A DNA stretch of 64,000 nucleotides, from NCBI RefSeq assembly GCF_003259695.1, contig NZ_PZJH01000008.1, forward strand, positions 20,541 to 84,540. The letters are read 5' to 3'. Below are positions 34,809 to 43,988 of the stretch, piece after piece (the first letter of the stretch is position 1; each line of letters opens with the position of its first letter). The notes below the pieces were generated by a model. The model saw only the letters and a list, made by a program, of their open reading frames with translations, made no database searches and was not told the DNA's origin. Source of the DNA: Macrococcus epidermidis (GTDB lineage: Bacteria > Bacillota > Bacilli > Staphylococcales > Staphylococcaceae). A program made the position numbers and the translations under genes.

Positions 34809-35483
34809 ATGGAAAGAGCAATCATATTTGATTTGGATGGTACATTACTTGATCGAGAACGTTCGTTACGATTATTTTTAGAAGATCAGTTTGAAAGATA
34901 TAGAGAATATTTTACGCATGTACAAAAAAATGACTATATCAATTATTTTATAGCATACGATGAACACGGTTATGTGAAAAAAGATCGTGTATATAAAGCA
35001 TTGCTTAATCAACTTGATATTCATTACATCGAAAAGAAGGATTTACTGCTGGACTATGATTTAAATTATCCGAAGTTTGCGACAGGTTATCCTGATTTAA
35101 AAGATATTATTTCAAGAATTCAAAATAGAGGATTAAAAATAGGTATTATTACAAATGGTAAGGTGTCACATCAAAGTTATATTATCGATGTTTTGGGTAT
35201 AGAGAAATATGTTTTAGAAACGTTAATTTCAGAGGCGGTAGGTTACAGAAAACCTGAACCGGAAATATTTATGATGATGTGTGATAAGCTCGGCGTTAAA
35301 CCGGAGGAATGTATTTTTGTTGGTGACCATCCGGTCAATGATATCGAAGCAGCCCACCGTTTAGGAATGAAGACAGTATTTAAAGATAATCATTATTTTA
35401 AAGCCCCTGGTGAAACAATGATGGACTATCGAATTGAAGACTTATCAGAGTTATTTAATATTATAGGTGAGGAGACGATATAG
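34809..35483 (+). CDS. HAD-family hydrolase (subfamily IA)
   Basis: A 224-residue HAD phosphatase with nucleophile motif FDLDGTLLDRE (residue 8), alpha-helical cap, motif II IITNGK, motif III lysine in GYRKPEPEIF and motif IV FVGDHPVNDIEAA. This is the canonical IA/YjjG-like arrangement; likely substrates are phosphorylated sugars, nucleotides or glycolate. It is followed without gap by a bactofilin-like gene, so the two are probably cotranscribed. Confidence 0.88.
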   Translation: MERAIIFDLDGTLLDRERSLRLFLEDQFERYREYFTHVQKNDYINYFIAYDEHGYVKKDRVYKALLNQLDIHYIEKKDLLLDYDLNYPKFATGYPDLKDIISRIQNRGLKIGIITNGKVSHQSYIIDVLGIEKYVLETLISEAVGYRKPEPEIFMMMCDKLGVKPEECIFVGDHPVNDIEAAHRLGMKTVFKDNHYFKAPGETMMDYRIEDLSELFNIIGEETI

Positions 35484-36194
35484 ATGAATGTCGTATGGAA
35501 AGATGAAACAGTTACAGGTGGTATATTTGAGACGATCAATGTTGAAGGAAATTCATTAGTTACTTCAAGTGTTGAGGCCAATGAATTATTCATTGAGAAA
35601 GATAGTGTATTAAAAATTGAAGGTAAATTAAATGTACCTTATTTGAAAGTTTATGGTGAATTAGTCATTGAAGGAACACTTGAAACGAATGAACTTGTAA
35701 TTGATGAAGATGGCTATATTGCTGTACAGGATGAAGCAATTATCGACACAATCAATAATAAGGGAACGGTGGACTTAAAGCGTGGAATAAAAGTGAATGA
35801 TATTCAAAATAAAGGTGCATTTATTGGTATGGGACCAGTAAAAGCCACTACATTTCAGTCTAATGGATCAGTGCGTCTGGATGAAGAGCTGAATGCAGAA
35901 AACATAACGATCACTGTCGCTGAAGTAAGTAACATTCGCTATATTATATGCGACGAACTTACGGTGAAAGCAGAACGAGAAAAGCTCATCTTTAAAGATG
36001 AATCATCAATCCTTACAGTACGTGAAATCGATGCAGTAAATGCAAGTGTAGAAAATGTAGTTTGTGATTTACTGCGTGCAGATGATGTAACGATTAAAGC
36101 ACATTGCTCGATTAAAGTCGTAGAGTACGTTAATGATTATAAATACGACGAAGCTTCAGATGTATTAGAATTTGCAAAAATTACAAGAGACTAG
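35484..36194 (+). CDS. Bactofilin-like beta-helix protein
   Basis: A 236-residue protein made of short repeated strands with regularly spaced hydrophobic residues (VEANELFIEKDSVLKIEGKL, LKVYGELVIEGTLETNELVI), the pattern of a right-handed beta-helix as in bactofilins and the polymer-forming DUF583 family. It has no signal peptide or transmembrane helix. The second half is less regular. A structural or scaffolding role is inferred. It follows the HAD stop directly and precedes the hydrolase by 11 nt. Confidence 0.6.
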   Translation: MNVVWKDETVTGGIFETINVEGNSLVTSSVEANELFIEKDSVLKIEGKLNVPYLKVYGELVIEGTLETNELVIDEDGYIAVQDEAIIDTINNKGTVDLKRGIKVNDIQNKGAFIGMGPVKATTFQSNGSVRLDEELNAENITITVAEVSNIRYIICDELTVKAEREKLIFKDESSILTVREIDAVNASVENVVCDLLRADDVTIKAHCSIKVVEYVNDYKYDEASDVLEFAKITRD

Positions 36195-36205
36195 AGGGAT
36201 AGAAT

Positions 36206-36982
36206 ATGGAACTAGCGCTAACAAATAATGATATAGCTGTTCATTACGAACTCATTGGAAAAGGGTATCCACTAGTGATGCTCCATGGCCAATTTATGAA
36301 CACAACAATGTTTGATGATTTCGATACGGCTTTTATGAAAAATTTTCAAATTATTAAAATAGATTTGCGTGGTCATGGATTTAGTGATAAACCGTTAGAA
36401 ATTCATATGGACGATTATGTAGAAGATGTATTAACCGTTCTGGATCTTTTGTATATTAAAGAAGCACACTTTTTAGGATTTGGACTCGGTGGTTCTGTAG
36501 CAGCAACCATCGCTTCTAAATATCCGAGATATGTAAACAAGCTGATATTGATTAGCACGGGAATAAGAAGTTACTACGAAGCTGAGCGTGAATTTCATAA
36601 TCAATATGCAAGTATATTAAGAACGATGTCACGTAAAGAACGTAACGCTATGCTGGAAGACTATATGTTTAAAGATGTTAAAACAGTAAAAAAATATTGT
36701 AAGAAGATGAAAGATACACAAAGTGGTATGACTGAAAAAGAAGAGGATGCAGTCATCACTTCTACTGTTGATTATAATCCACAAAGGCTTGATGTGATTG
36801 AAGTAAAGACGCTCGTGATGAGCGGTAGATATGATGAATTAGTACCGGTTGAAGAAGCCGAAGCGCTCGCTGCACTATTACCTGCCAGCAAATTGTCGAT
36901 TTATGAAAATAGTGGCCATGGGTTGTTATATGAACAATACGATGATTTTGTAAAAGAGGTTAAATTGTTCCTTCAAAACTAG
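36206..36982 (+). CDS. Alpha/beta-hydrolase-fold protein with glycine at the nucleophile position
   Basis: A 258-residue alpha/beta hydrolase. The oxyanion region LVMLHGQFMNTTMF, the DLRGHGFSDKP strand, the acid in MSGRYDELVPVEEAE and the histidine in NSGHGLLYEQ are all in place. The nucleophile elbow reads LGFGLGGSVAA (about residue 93), where the usual G-x-S-x-G serine is glycine. It may be non-hydrolytic or use another residue. Start ATG follows AGAGGGAT. Last gene of the HAD-bactofilin-hydrolase run. Confidence 0.82.
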   Translation: MELALTNNDIAVHYELIGKGYPLVMLHGQFMNTTMFDDFDTAFMKNFQIIKIDLRGHGFSDKPLEIHMDDYVEDVLTVLDLLYIKEAHFLGFGLGGSVAATIASKYPRYVNKLILISTGIRSYYEAEREFHNQYASILRTMSRKERNAMLEDYMFKDVKTVKKYCKKMKDTQSGMTEKEEDAVITSTVDYNPQRLDVIEVKTLVMSGRYDELVPVEEAEALAALLPASKLSIYENSGHGLLYEQYDDFVKEVKLFLQN

Positions 36983-37051
36983 TTACAATCTGATAGCGTT
37001 ATGTTAAAATATGTGAGTACTGATAAACTTAAGGATATTTTTGGAGGATGC

Positions 37052-37825
37052 ATGAAAAGAATCATAGCATTGTGCACAATAACCCTAATACTCACAGGCT
37101 GTCATGAAGAAGAAGCTGCACGAACATCTACAGAGAAAGCATCATCTACGAATCAACAAACAACACCTACTGTTGAGATGGAATTTATACAAAGTAATCC
37201 TAAAGAAATAAAACCACAGCATAAACAAATTGCAGACGAAAACATTCAGCAACTCAAAAAAGAAATATCAATAGAAGTTGCTTCGAAAATTCCGAAAGTA
37301 AAACCTATTACATCGAAATATGAATATGTTGATACCGTTAGAGAATATTCGAAAGAGATGGATCGTGTCATTAATACGATGACTTTATATGATAATAAAA
37401 AAGATGTTGAACAGCAACTTATAAAAGTGAAAAATATCGTTGTCAAATACGAAGCGAAAGTTCAAACGGCAAAAAAATTGCCTCAAATTAAAAAAGTAGA
37501 TGCAGAAGTTAAGAAAGCAAATGATAAATATATTCAGTCATTTGGTAAAATAGCTTCAGCGATTACGACAAAAGATATTGCACTAAAAGAAGATGGATAT
37601 ACTGATTTCTCAAAAGGAAATACATACTTTAACAGAGCGTACTATGGTGTACAATCTATTGAGGATAACGTCCAGATGGAAGCAATGGTTGAACCAGATA
37701 CTACAAACCAATCACCAACGAGTGAGTCGTCATCTCTAGAGATTGTCGTTTATACAGCAAACGGTAGTGAAGCGTTACCGATGAGTGACTCAACAGAGGA
37801 CAAGAAAAGTGCGTTACCGAAGTGA
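37052..37825 (+). CDS. Hypothetical lipoprotein
   Basis: A 257-residue lipoprotein. ATG 37052 follows GGAGG, and the signal peptide ends in LILTGC (Cys16). The mature part is a low-complexity Thr/Ser/Glu linker followed by a helical, lysine-rich region (about residues 60-200) with a coiled-coil look (IKVKNIVVKYEAKVQTAKKL) and a Ser-rich acidic tail. I do not recognise the family. It is monocistronic with its own terminator. Confidence 0.75.
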   Translation: MKRIIALCTITLILTGCHEEEAARTSTEKASSTNQQTTPTVEMEFIQSNPKEIKPQHKQIADENIQQLKKEISIEVASKIPKVKPITSKYEYVDTVREYSKEMDRVINTMTLYDNKKDVEQQLIKVKNIVVKYEAKVQTAKKLPQIKKVDAEVKKANDKYIQSFGKIASAITTKDIALKEDGYTDFSKGNTYFNRAYYGVQSIEDNVQMEAMVEPDTTNQSPTSESSSLEIVVYTANGSEALPMSDSTEDKKSALPK

Positions 37826-37847
37826 AGAAATTTGTATACCAACTGAT

Positions 37848-37894
37848 GAACAAACATTGAAAATCATTATGATTTTATTGTTTGTTCTTTTTTT
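37848..37894 (+). terminator. Intrinsic terminator of the lipoprotein gene
   Basis: GAACAAACA (37848-37856) pairs with TGTTTGTTC (37879-37887), with inner AAAATCA/TGATTTT, then TTTTTTT. Confidence 0.88.
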
Positions 37895-37972
37895 AAATAC
37901 TATTCAAAAAACTTTATAAACGATTATAATTTTGATAAAGTAAATGCTAATAAGATACTTAAAGGAGTGCCT

Positions 37973-38707
37973 ATGGACAATAATATGTATGATAATCGGT
38001 CATTGTTCGATAAATATAGCGAGATGGAACGCTCAAAGAAAGGTTTAGAAGCAGCTGGCGAATGGGAGAACTTTAAAGAAATGCTTCCCGAGTTAAATGG
38101 TGCTGCTGTGCTGGACTTAGGTTGTGGCTACGGCTGGCATTGCCAGTATGCTGTAGAACAAGGCGCAGAGAAAGTTGTCGGAATCGATATTTCTGAAAAG
38201 ATGTTAGAGCGTGCGCAGGCACAGCCGGATGCAGATAAGATTACTTTTATTAATCAGTCGATGGATGAATTAGACTTTGAACCACATGAATTTGAAGTAG
38301 TAATGAGCTCATTAGCGATACATTATTTACCGTCATTTAAAGATGTTGTTGAGCAGGTTAAGGAAGTATTAACGATTAACGGTACATTTATCTTTAGTGT
38401 AGAACATCCTGTATTTACAGCTGAAGGTAGTCAGGACTGGATCTATGATGAGGCAGGCAATAAATTGTTCTGGCCGGTTGACAATTATTATAAAGAGGGC
38501 GAACGTGAGACACAATTTCTTGGGGAAGAAGTAAGGAAATATCATCGAACACTTTCACATTACTTAAGTGTGCTGATTGATAATGATTTCGTGATTAAGG
38601 GCATCTCTGAACCTGAGCCAAGTGAAAAGCTACTAGATGAAGTGCCTGAGATGAAAGATGAATTAAGAAGGCCGATGATGCTTATTATTTCTGCACGTAG
38701 AAAATAA
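37973..38707 (+). CDS. Class I SAM-dependent methyltransferase
   Basis: A 244-residue Methyltransf_11/25-type enzyme. Motif I is AVLDLGCGYGWHCQYAVEQG (about residue 48), motif II VVGIDISEKML, and motif post-I/IV VVMSSLAIHYLPSFKDVV. The C-terminal part EHPVFTAEGSQDW and YHRTLSHYLSVLIDNDF is shared with many Firmicute small-molecule methyltransferases. Acceptor unknown. ATG 37973 is preferred over GTG 37967 because of spacing from AAAGGAG. Monocistronic, converging on the DUF2316 gene. Confidence 0.87.
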   Translation: MDNNMYDNRSLFDKYSEMERSKKGLEAAGEWENFKEMLPELNGAAVLDLGCGYGWHCQYAVEQGAEKVVGIDISEKMLERAQAQPDADKITFINQSMDELDFEPHEFEVVMSSLAIHYLPSFKDVVEQVKEVLTINGTFIFSVEHPVFTAEGSQDWIYDEAGNKLFWPVDNYYKEGERETQFLGEEVRKYHRTLSHYLSVLIDNDFVIKGISEPEPSEKLLDEVPEMKDELRRPMMLIISARRK

Positions 38708-38740
38708 TGCATATTGTGTTATAAATATAAGTATAAATAA

Positions 38741-38775
38741 AAGAGGAGAGATAAGCATATGCTTGTCTCTCCTTA
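38741..38775. terminator. Bidirectional terminator between methyltransferase and DUF2316 genes
   Basis: GGAGAGATAAGCAT/ATGCTTGTCTCTCC is nearly a perfect palindrome centred at 38758-38759. The A-rich left flank supplies Us for the minus strand. Confidence 0.75.
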
Positions 38776-38779
38776 GTAT

Positions 38780-39079
38780 TTATTGTAAAAACCAATAATC
38801 GGTTTTCATACCTTTTAAATAACTATATTCTTTTGGCGTAATCCCGTGTGTACGAAGTTCATCGTTGATAAAATCTCTAACATCCCAAACGAGATGAATA
38901 AATTCATTCGTTGGAAGTATTGTAGACATTTGCGAATTATCCATATTTAAAATTGCTGTAATATCCTGAGATGTTAAATTAAAATGTTCTGCGATTGTGG
39001 CAATAGATAACGTCGCATCGTTTAGATGAGCGTATAATTCTGTACTTGTAACTTTACGTTCTTCAACTGACAGTGACAT
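38780..39079 (-). CDS. DUF2316 family protein
   Basis: A 99-residue protein of the DUF2316 family, which looks like a helix-turn-helix fold: SLSVEERKVTSTELYAHLND, then IATIAEHFNLTSQDITAILN (about residues 27-46) as a possible recognition helix pair. ATG 39079 has GAAGGA 6-7 nt upstream; longer frames upstream lack a ribosome site. The C-terminal GITPKEYSYLKGMKTDYWFL is conserved in the family. A DNA-binding role is likely but unproven. Confidence 0.75.
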   Translation of the reverse strand: MSLSVEERKVTSTELYAHLNDATLSIATIAEHFNLTSQDITAILNMDNSQMSTILPTNEFIHLVWDVRDFINDELRTHGITPKEYSYLKGMKTDYWFLQ

Positions 39080-39149
39080 ATTCATCCTTCTTTCTATGTG
39101 TAGAAGGTTATTATAATACTTTTTACGTAAAATACAAGGAATTTTTACT

Positions 39150-40235
39150 TTAATGTGATAAATTCTCCACAACTTTCACTTTTGAAGGATACGTTGTCAT
39201 TAAATCATTAATAAAATTAAACTGCGTTTGTTTCGTACCATCATCAAGTGATGACTGCATTAAAGGTACAGTTTTATAGCCGCCAGCGTTATAATCACCT
39301 TCGTTGTATGTAGGTAAGAATTCACCTGAGGCTACTTCAACACCATCTTTTGTTTTCTTAATATCTAAAGATAAAATCCCACCCAGACGTGTCTGCATTT
39401 GACCTTGACCGCTAAAGAAATTACCTTGGCTATAGATGATAAAGCTATCTTTATCCTGTTTCATCGGCTCTAAAGCATGAGGATGTCCACCAAGGACGAT
39501 ATCTGCACCGTAATCCGTTAGCGCCTGTGCTACATCTCGTTGCTCTTGATTCTCGTGATACTGATACTCTGTACCCATATGTAATGAGACAACAACGCCA
39601 TCAACTTGTGGTTTTAATGTTTCGATATCTTTTTTCATTTTTTTTAGATCGATAAAATTCACATCATAATCAGCAGCTGGTTCATGCCCATTTGTCCCAT
39701 AAGTGTATGCTAAAAATCCAAGTTTTACACCGTTTTCTTCGATGATACGTGGCGTGTCATGATCTTCTTGACTGCGATAAGCTCCGACATATGGTAAGTG
39801 CATTTTATCTAAGTAATCTAAAGAGATATGTAACCCTTTTTGTTCCTGATCGAGTGCGTGGTTATTCGCATTTGAGACAATATCGAATCCAGCATTTTTA
39901 ATGGCCTGTGCGACTTCAGGTGGCAAATTAAATGTAGGATAATCACCTAGACCTAATTCATTTGCAGCGATGGGTGTCTCAAGGTTAGCGATCGCAATAT
40001 CAGCGTTCTCAATCATCGGTTTAACCGCTTCAAATCCTGGATTAAAGTCATAACCATTTGCCGTCTGTGCATGACGTGCCACATGACCATGAACGAGTAC
40101 GTCACCGACTGATTTTAAGTTCACGACGCCGTCTTGTGCTTCGGGTATTTGATGATCAAGTACAGCTGTAGGTAGAACGAATTGTGATGCAGTTAATACA
40201 GAAAGTGCAAGTGCTTTAATTTGATATTTATCCAT
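39150..40235 (-). CDS. CapA-family protein (metallophosphoesterase-like, exported)
   Basis: A 361-residue protein with an N-terminal hydrophobic segment (about residues 7-24) serving as signal peptide or anchor, then the PGA_cap/CapA domain: SVGDVLVHGHVARHA, IANLETPI, VSNANNHALDQEQKG, VVVSLHMGTEYQY and VLGGHPHALEPM. CapA proteins take part in poly-gamma-glutamate capsule export or anchoring. No capBC genes are nearby, so a capsule role is uncertain and other phosphoesterase activity is possible. Monocistronic. Confidence 0.85.
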   Translation of the reverse strand: MDKYQIKALALSVLTASQFVLPTAVLDHQIPEAQDGVVNLKSVGDVLVHGHVARHAQTANGYDFNPGFEAVKPMIENADIAIANLETPIAANELGLGDYPTFNLPPEVAQAIKNAGFDIVSNANNHALDQEQKGLHISLDYLDKMHLPYVGAYRSQEDHDTPRIIEENGVKLGFLAYTYGTNGHEPAADYDVNFIDLKKMKKDIETLKPQVDGVVVSLHMGTEYQYHENQEQRDVAQALTDYGADIVLGGHPHALEPMKQDKDSFIIYSQGNFFSGQGQMQTRLGGILSLDIKKTKDGVEVASGEFLPTYNEGDYNAGGYKTVPLMQSSLDDGTKQTQFNFINDLMTTYPSKVKVVENLSH

Positions 40236-40298
40236 TAGTTAAACTCCCATTAAATAATATTAATTACATTATATCTTAAATAAATAAAAAAACATTAT

Positions 40299-40802
40299 TT
40301 ATTTTTCATGTAATATATTACCTTTGTTTAAATAATGGATACGTTGATTAAGTGACCCGCGAAACTTTAAGTTTGGCTGAAATAGGCTATGGACATAGGG
40401 ACCATCAACAAGTACATCGATATTATTTAAAACTTCAGCTAGCACTGGTGTATTTTTAATATACTCAATCATATATCCTGACCACATCCATATATCTTTT
40501 CTATTCCCGAATTTCTTTCTGAATGCTGAAATAAGTGGTTGAATAACAGCTAAATTATCTAACGGTTCCCCACCAAGTAGAGAAAGTCCGCTGATATAAT
40601 CTTTATCAAGCAAGGTTAATATCTCTTCGATTTTCTGTTCTGTGATGCGTTCTCCATGATTAAATGACCAGATACTTGCATTGAAACACTCGGGACAATG
40701 AAAGTGACAGCCGGATACATAGAGAGACACACGCATGCCCGTTCCGTCTGTAACGACACAATTCATTATCCTGGCAACATATCCCATACCTTCATACGTC
40801 AT
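40299..40802 (-). CDS. nrdG: Anaerobic ribonucleotide reductase activating protein
   Basis: A 167-residue radical-SAM activase that installs the glycyl radical on NrdD. The CX3CX2C cluster motif is GCHFHCPECFN (about residue 32) and the SAM-binding glycine motif SLLGGEPLDN follows at about residue 79. It overlaps the nrdD stop by 4 nt, the standard nrdDG arrangement. Length is typical. Confidence 0.96.
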   Translation of the reverse strand: MTYEGMGYVARIMNCVVTDGTGMRVSLYVSGCHFHCPECFNASIWSFNHGERITEQKIEEILTLLDKDYISGLSLLGGEPLDNLAVIQPLISAFRKKFGNRKDIWMWSGYMIEYIKNTPVLAEVLNNIDVLVDGPYVHSLFQPNLKFRGSLNQRIHYLNKGNILHEK

Positions 40803-42658
40803 AATAAATCATCTCTTGTCGACATATGTTTGACACGCGTGGCAATTTCAATTTGACGTCCTTTTACCATTGGACGTTTTAAAGGCTGTCCGAGATAACC
40901 GCAAGTACGTTTGACCACATCTGTCGTTTCAGGATTATTGTTTCCACACTCAGGGCAGACATATCCTGTAGCAGTCGGTTGAAATTCACCGGAATAACCA
41001 CATTCAAAACATTGATCAATCGGAGTATTCGTACCGAGATAACCGATACGTGAATAAGCATAGTCCCATACTGCTTCTAACGCTTCAGGGTTATGGACAA
41101 GCGAAGGGTATTCGCAATAATGAATAAATCCGCCTGTGGAATAACGCGCGAAGTCTTTTTCAAAATCAATTTTTTCGAAAGGGGTAATATTTTTGCGGAT
41201 ATCATAATGAAATGAATTCGTATAATACCCTTTATCGGTTACGTTTACCACAGGACCAAAGCGTTCAAAATCGAGTGCACAGAAGCGGTCCGTTAGAGAT
41301 TCACTTGGTGTACCATATACACTGAACTGAATATCGTATTGATTGGTTAAGTTATCAGCGTATGATTTTATCGTCTTTAATATATTTAATATAAAGTCAT
41401 AAGCATCTTTATTCTGTTCCCAGTCTTTCTCAAATAAATGCGCGCCAACTTCATATAATCCGATATAACCGATACTGATAGTGCTACGACGATTATCAAA
41501 CAAAGCTGATATGTCTTCGTCGGCATGTAGTCTTTTACCGAATGCACCATATTGATAAAGTATGGGGGCATTTTGTGGGCGCGCATCTTTTAATCGATTA
41601 ATTCTAAACAGACAAGCATCACGTACAATATCCAATCTTTGATGCAACATGGTCATAAATGTATCCGGATTATTACTTAATAATGCAATCCGAGGTAAGT
41701 TAAGCGTTACGACACCTAGATTGAAACGGCCATTGTTGATAAACTGTCCATCTTCCTGATAAGCATTCAGGAAGCTTCGACAACCCATCGGTGCTTTGAA
41801 ATCGCCAATCATCTCTGTTATCGCCTGATAATTTAATACATCAGGATACATGCGTTTTGTAGCGCATTCGATAGCCAATTGTTTTATCGCATAATTTGGA
41901 TCAGTCTGCTTTAAATTCACTCCGTCTTTTAAACTGAAGACAAGCTTTGGAAATATTGCAGTCGTTTGATCGGTCCCAAGTCCTGCAATCCGCGTATTTA
42001 ATATTGCACGTTGAATCATAACACTGTACTTATCCGTTCCTAATCCAAAGCCGAAAGTTACAAACGGTGTTTGCCCGTTACTTGTATAAAGTGTATTAAT
42101 TTCATATTCAAGCGACTGGATGGCATCACCGATATCTTTTTCGGTCATTTGCTGGGTATATTGTTGCTGTTTATCTTGCTGGACATACTTTTGTGCAGTT
42201 TGACGATGTTTTTCTGCATTTAAAGCAGCATAAGGACTTAGCACTTCATCGATACGATCTACTGAGCATCCACCATACTGACTGCTGGCGACATTAGCGA
42301 TAATTTGTGCGATCTGAGCTGCAGCAGTTTGAATCGATTTTGGTGATTCAACTTTCGCGTTACCAATCTTAAAACCATGAGCCAGCATATTAGGAATATC
42401 AATTAAACAGCAGTTCGTCATCGGCATATAAGGATGATAATCTAAATCGTGGAAATGAATATCACCGTTTAAGTGAGCGTGTTTAACATGTTTCGGTAGC
42501 ATATCAAGGCCGAGTGATTTCGCAACAGTACCAGCAGTTAAATCACGCAGTGTATTAAAGACATTCGCATCCTTGTTTGCATTCTCATGAACGACTTCTG
42601 GATGTCTATTTATTAAACGTTCTAAGCTGTCCTTCAAATCAGTTGTTTCTGTTAACAT
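40799..42658 (-). CDS. nrdD: Anaerobic ribonucleoside-triphosphate reductase
   Basis: A 619-residue class III ribonucleotide reductase making dNTPs without oxygen. The C-terminal glycyl-radical motif is VKRTCGYLGQP, preceded by a zinc site of four cysteines (CFECGYSG and CPECGNN). Active-site blocks include CRSFLNAYQ and the NLPRIALLS strand. I see no clear N-terminal ATP-cone, so allosteric control may differ from E. coli NrdD. The start lies behind AGGTGAT, next to the NrdR boxes. Confidence 0.95.
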   Translation of the reverse strand: MLTETTDLKDSLERLINRHPEVVHENANKDANVFNTLRDLTAGTVAKSLGLDMLPKHVKHAHLNGDIHFHDLDYHPYMPMTNCCLIDIPNMLAHGFKIGNAKVESPKSIQTAAAQIAQIIANVASSQYGGCSVDRIDEVLSPYAALNAEKHRQTAQKYVQQDKQQQYTQQMTEKDIGDAIQSLEYEINTLYTSNGQTPFVTFGFGLGTDKYSVMIQRAILNTRIAGLGTDQTTAIFPKLVFSLKDGVNLKQTDPNYAIKQLAIECATKRMYPDVLNYQAITEMIGDFKAPMGCRSFLNAYQEDGQFINNGRFNLGVVTLNLPRIALLSNNPDTFMTMLHQRLDIVRDACLFRINRLKDARPQNAPILYQYGAFGKRLHADEDISALFDNRRSTISIGYIGLYEVGAHLFEKDWEQNKDAYDFILNILKTIKSYADNLTNQYDIQFSVYGTPSESLTDRFCALDFERFGPVVNVTDKGYYTNSFHYDIRKNITPFEKIDFEKDFARYSTGGFIHYCEYPSLVHNPEALEAVWDYAYSRIGYLGTNTPIDQCFECGYSGEFQPTATGYVCPECGNNNPETTDVVKRTCGYLGQPLKRPMVKGRQIEIATRVKHMSTRDDLL

Positions 42659-42666
42659 TTTATCAC

Positions 42667-42714
42667 CTACTATATATTGTGTTTTCGACTAAATATTAAT
42701 ACTATATATAGTGT
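42667..42714 (-). promoter_or_regulatory. Two NrdR boxes upstream of nrdDG
   Basis: On the minus strand ACACTATATATAGTAT (42699-42714) and ACACAATATATAGTAG (42667-42682) match the NrdR consensus (about ACACWATATMTWGTGT). Their centres are 32 bp apart, about three helical turns, as expected for cooperative NrdR binding. The downstream box touches the ribosome-binding site, 9 bp from the start codon. Confidence 0.88.
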
Positions 42715-42803
42715 TTGTGTTGAAAAAAGGAGTGAATTTGAAAAGATGTCATAATTACAACGAAGCTATCTGGTTTTAAGAACATGAGGTGTGAGAAAAG
42801 TTA

Positions 42804-42831
42804 CAAAAAAAGCCGAACACAATGTTCGGCT
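42804..42831 (-). terminator. Intrinsic terminator of the 3-hydroxyacyl-CoA dehydrogenase gene
   Basis: AGCCGAACA (42811-42819) pairs with TGTTCGGCT (42823-42831); the A-run 42804-42811 supplies the U-tract on the minus strand. Confidence 0.9.
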
Positions 42832-42840
42832 GTGAAGCAT

Positions 42841-43722
42841 TTATCCTTTTAGAAAGTCTGATGCTTTATAGCTAGGGTTTGGATATTTATAGAACCCCTC
42901 TCCTGTTGCAACACCTAGTTTACCGGCATCGATATATGCTTTTAACATATCAGTGACGCCTTGTAAATGAGGGTTTTTCAGTGAAGCTTGTAATGAGATG
43001 TTGTAAGCAGTAGTGAGACCAATAACATCTAACATAGCAAATGGGCCGACTGGAGCACCTGTTGCGATCATCCATGTTCTATCAATTGTTTCAACGTCAC
43101 CGACACCATTTGCAAGTAACATTTCAGCTGATTGTAATAATGGCACAAGTAAAGAATTTAATATATAGCCAGGTTGTTCTTTCTTAACTAGAATCGGTAC
43201 CATGTTAATCTGTTTCGCAAAATCCATCACAATTTGATTATATTTTGGATCCGTTGTATCATGGCTCATTACTTCTGCGATATTATTTTGCCAGATAGAA
43301 TTAGCGAAGTGTAACGCTAAAAAACGATCAGGTCGATCTGTAAAATCGCAGAAAGCGCTTGGCATCATCGTTGAAGAATTTGTTAAGAAGATGGTTTTCT
43401 CAGGCGCGATACCTTGTATGCTCTCGTACAATTTTTGTTTTGCTTCTAAATTTTCTGCAATGGATTCGATCATAACATCGCTATCAGCTAATACTTCAGA
43501 CATATCCATAGAAATTTTAATGGCATCATGTGCAGCTTGCGCTTTTTCGGGATTATTAAAATAAGCACCGTAAATCGGTACAAGCTTTGCTAACTTCTCT
43601 TGAATACGTTTAACTGAGTCTTCAGTTCTTGCATACATGACAACATTGCAATCAAAGAATGCACTTTGAAATGCCACTTGGCTACCCAATACTCCGCCAC
43701 CGATGATACTTACATTTTTCAT
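42841..43722 (-). CDS. 3-hydroxyacyl-CoA (3-hydroxybutyryl-CoA) dehydrogenase
   Basis: A 293-residue single-function HAD enzyme. It has the NAD-binding GGGVLGSQVAFQSA (residue 8), the catalytic region FLTNSSTMMPSAF and LALHFANSIWQNNIAEVM (catalytic His and Glu), and the C-terminal dimerisation domain with GPFAMLDVIGLTTAYNIS. It oxidises 3-hydroxyacyl-CoA, in the short-chain range by similarity. Monocistronic with AAGGAG before ATG 43722. No thiolase or crotonase gene is adjacent. Confidence 0.87.
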   Translation of the reverse strand: MKNVSIIGGGVLGSQVAFQSAFFDCNVVMYARTEDSVKRIQEKLAKLVPIYGAYFNNPEKAQAAHDAIKISMDMSEVLADSDVMIESIAENLEAKQKLYESIQGIAPEKTIFLTNSSTMMPSAFCDFTDRPDRFLALHFANSIWQNNIAEVMSHDTTDPKYNQIVMDFAKQINMVPILVKKEQPGYILNSLLVPLLQSAEMLLANGVGDVETIDRTWMIATGAPVGPFAMLDVIGLTTAYNISLQASLKNPHLQGVTDMLKAYIDAGKLGVATGEGFYKYPNPSYKASDFLKG

Positions 43723-43988
43723 ATGAACAGCTCCTTAGATTTTATTGAGCAGGAATGCCCGATTTTTACTATTATTCTCATCTTTATTATACAACCATTT
43801 CAAAATATTGGATGGAATGAATTGTGACAATATCATAAATATGTTGTTTAAACATTTAAAATGTATGTATATGTTAAATTAGAAAGTTTAATTTTTACTT
43901 AATCATTGGTAAAATAGAATAAATATAAATAAAAATAAATGCTTTTAAACAGGATAGCAACAACTTATAGAACCGTGGGGGACTTACT

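Noticed and set aside
39150..40235. Poly-gamma-glutamate capsule locus
   Set aside because: Only a CapA-like gene is present; no capB, capC or capD homologues are adjacent.
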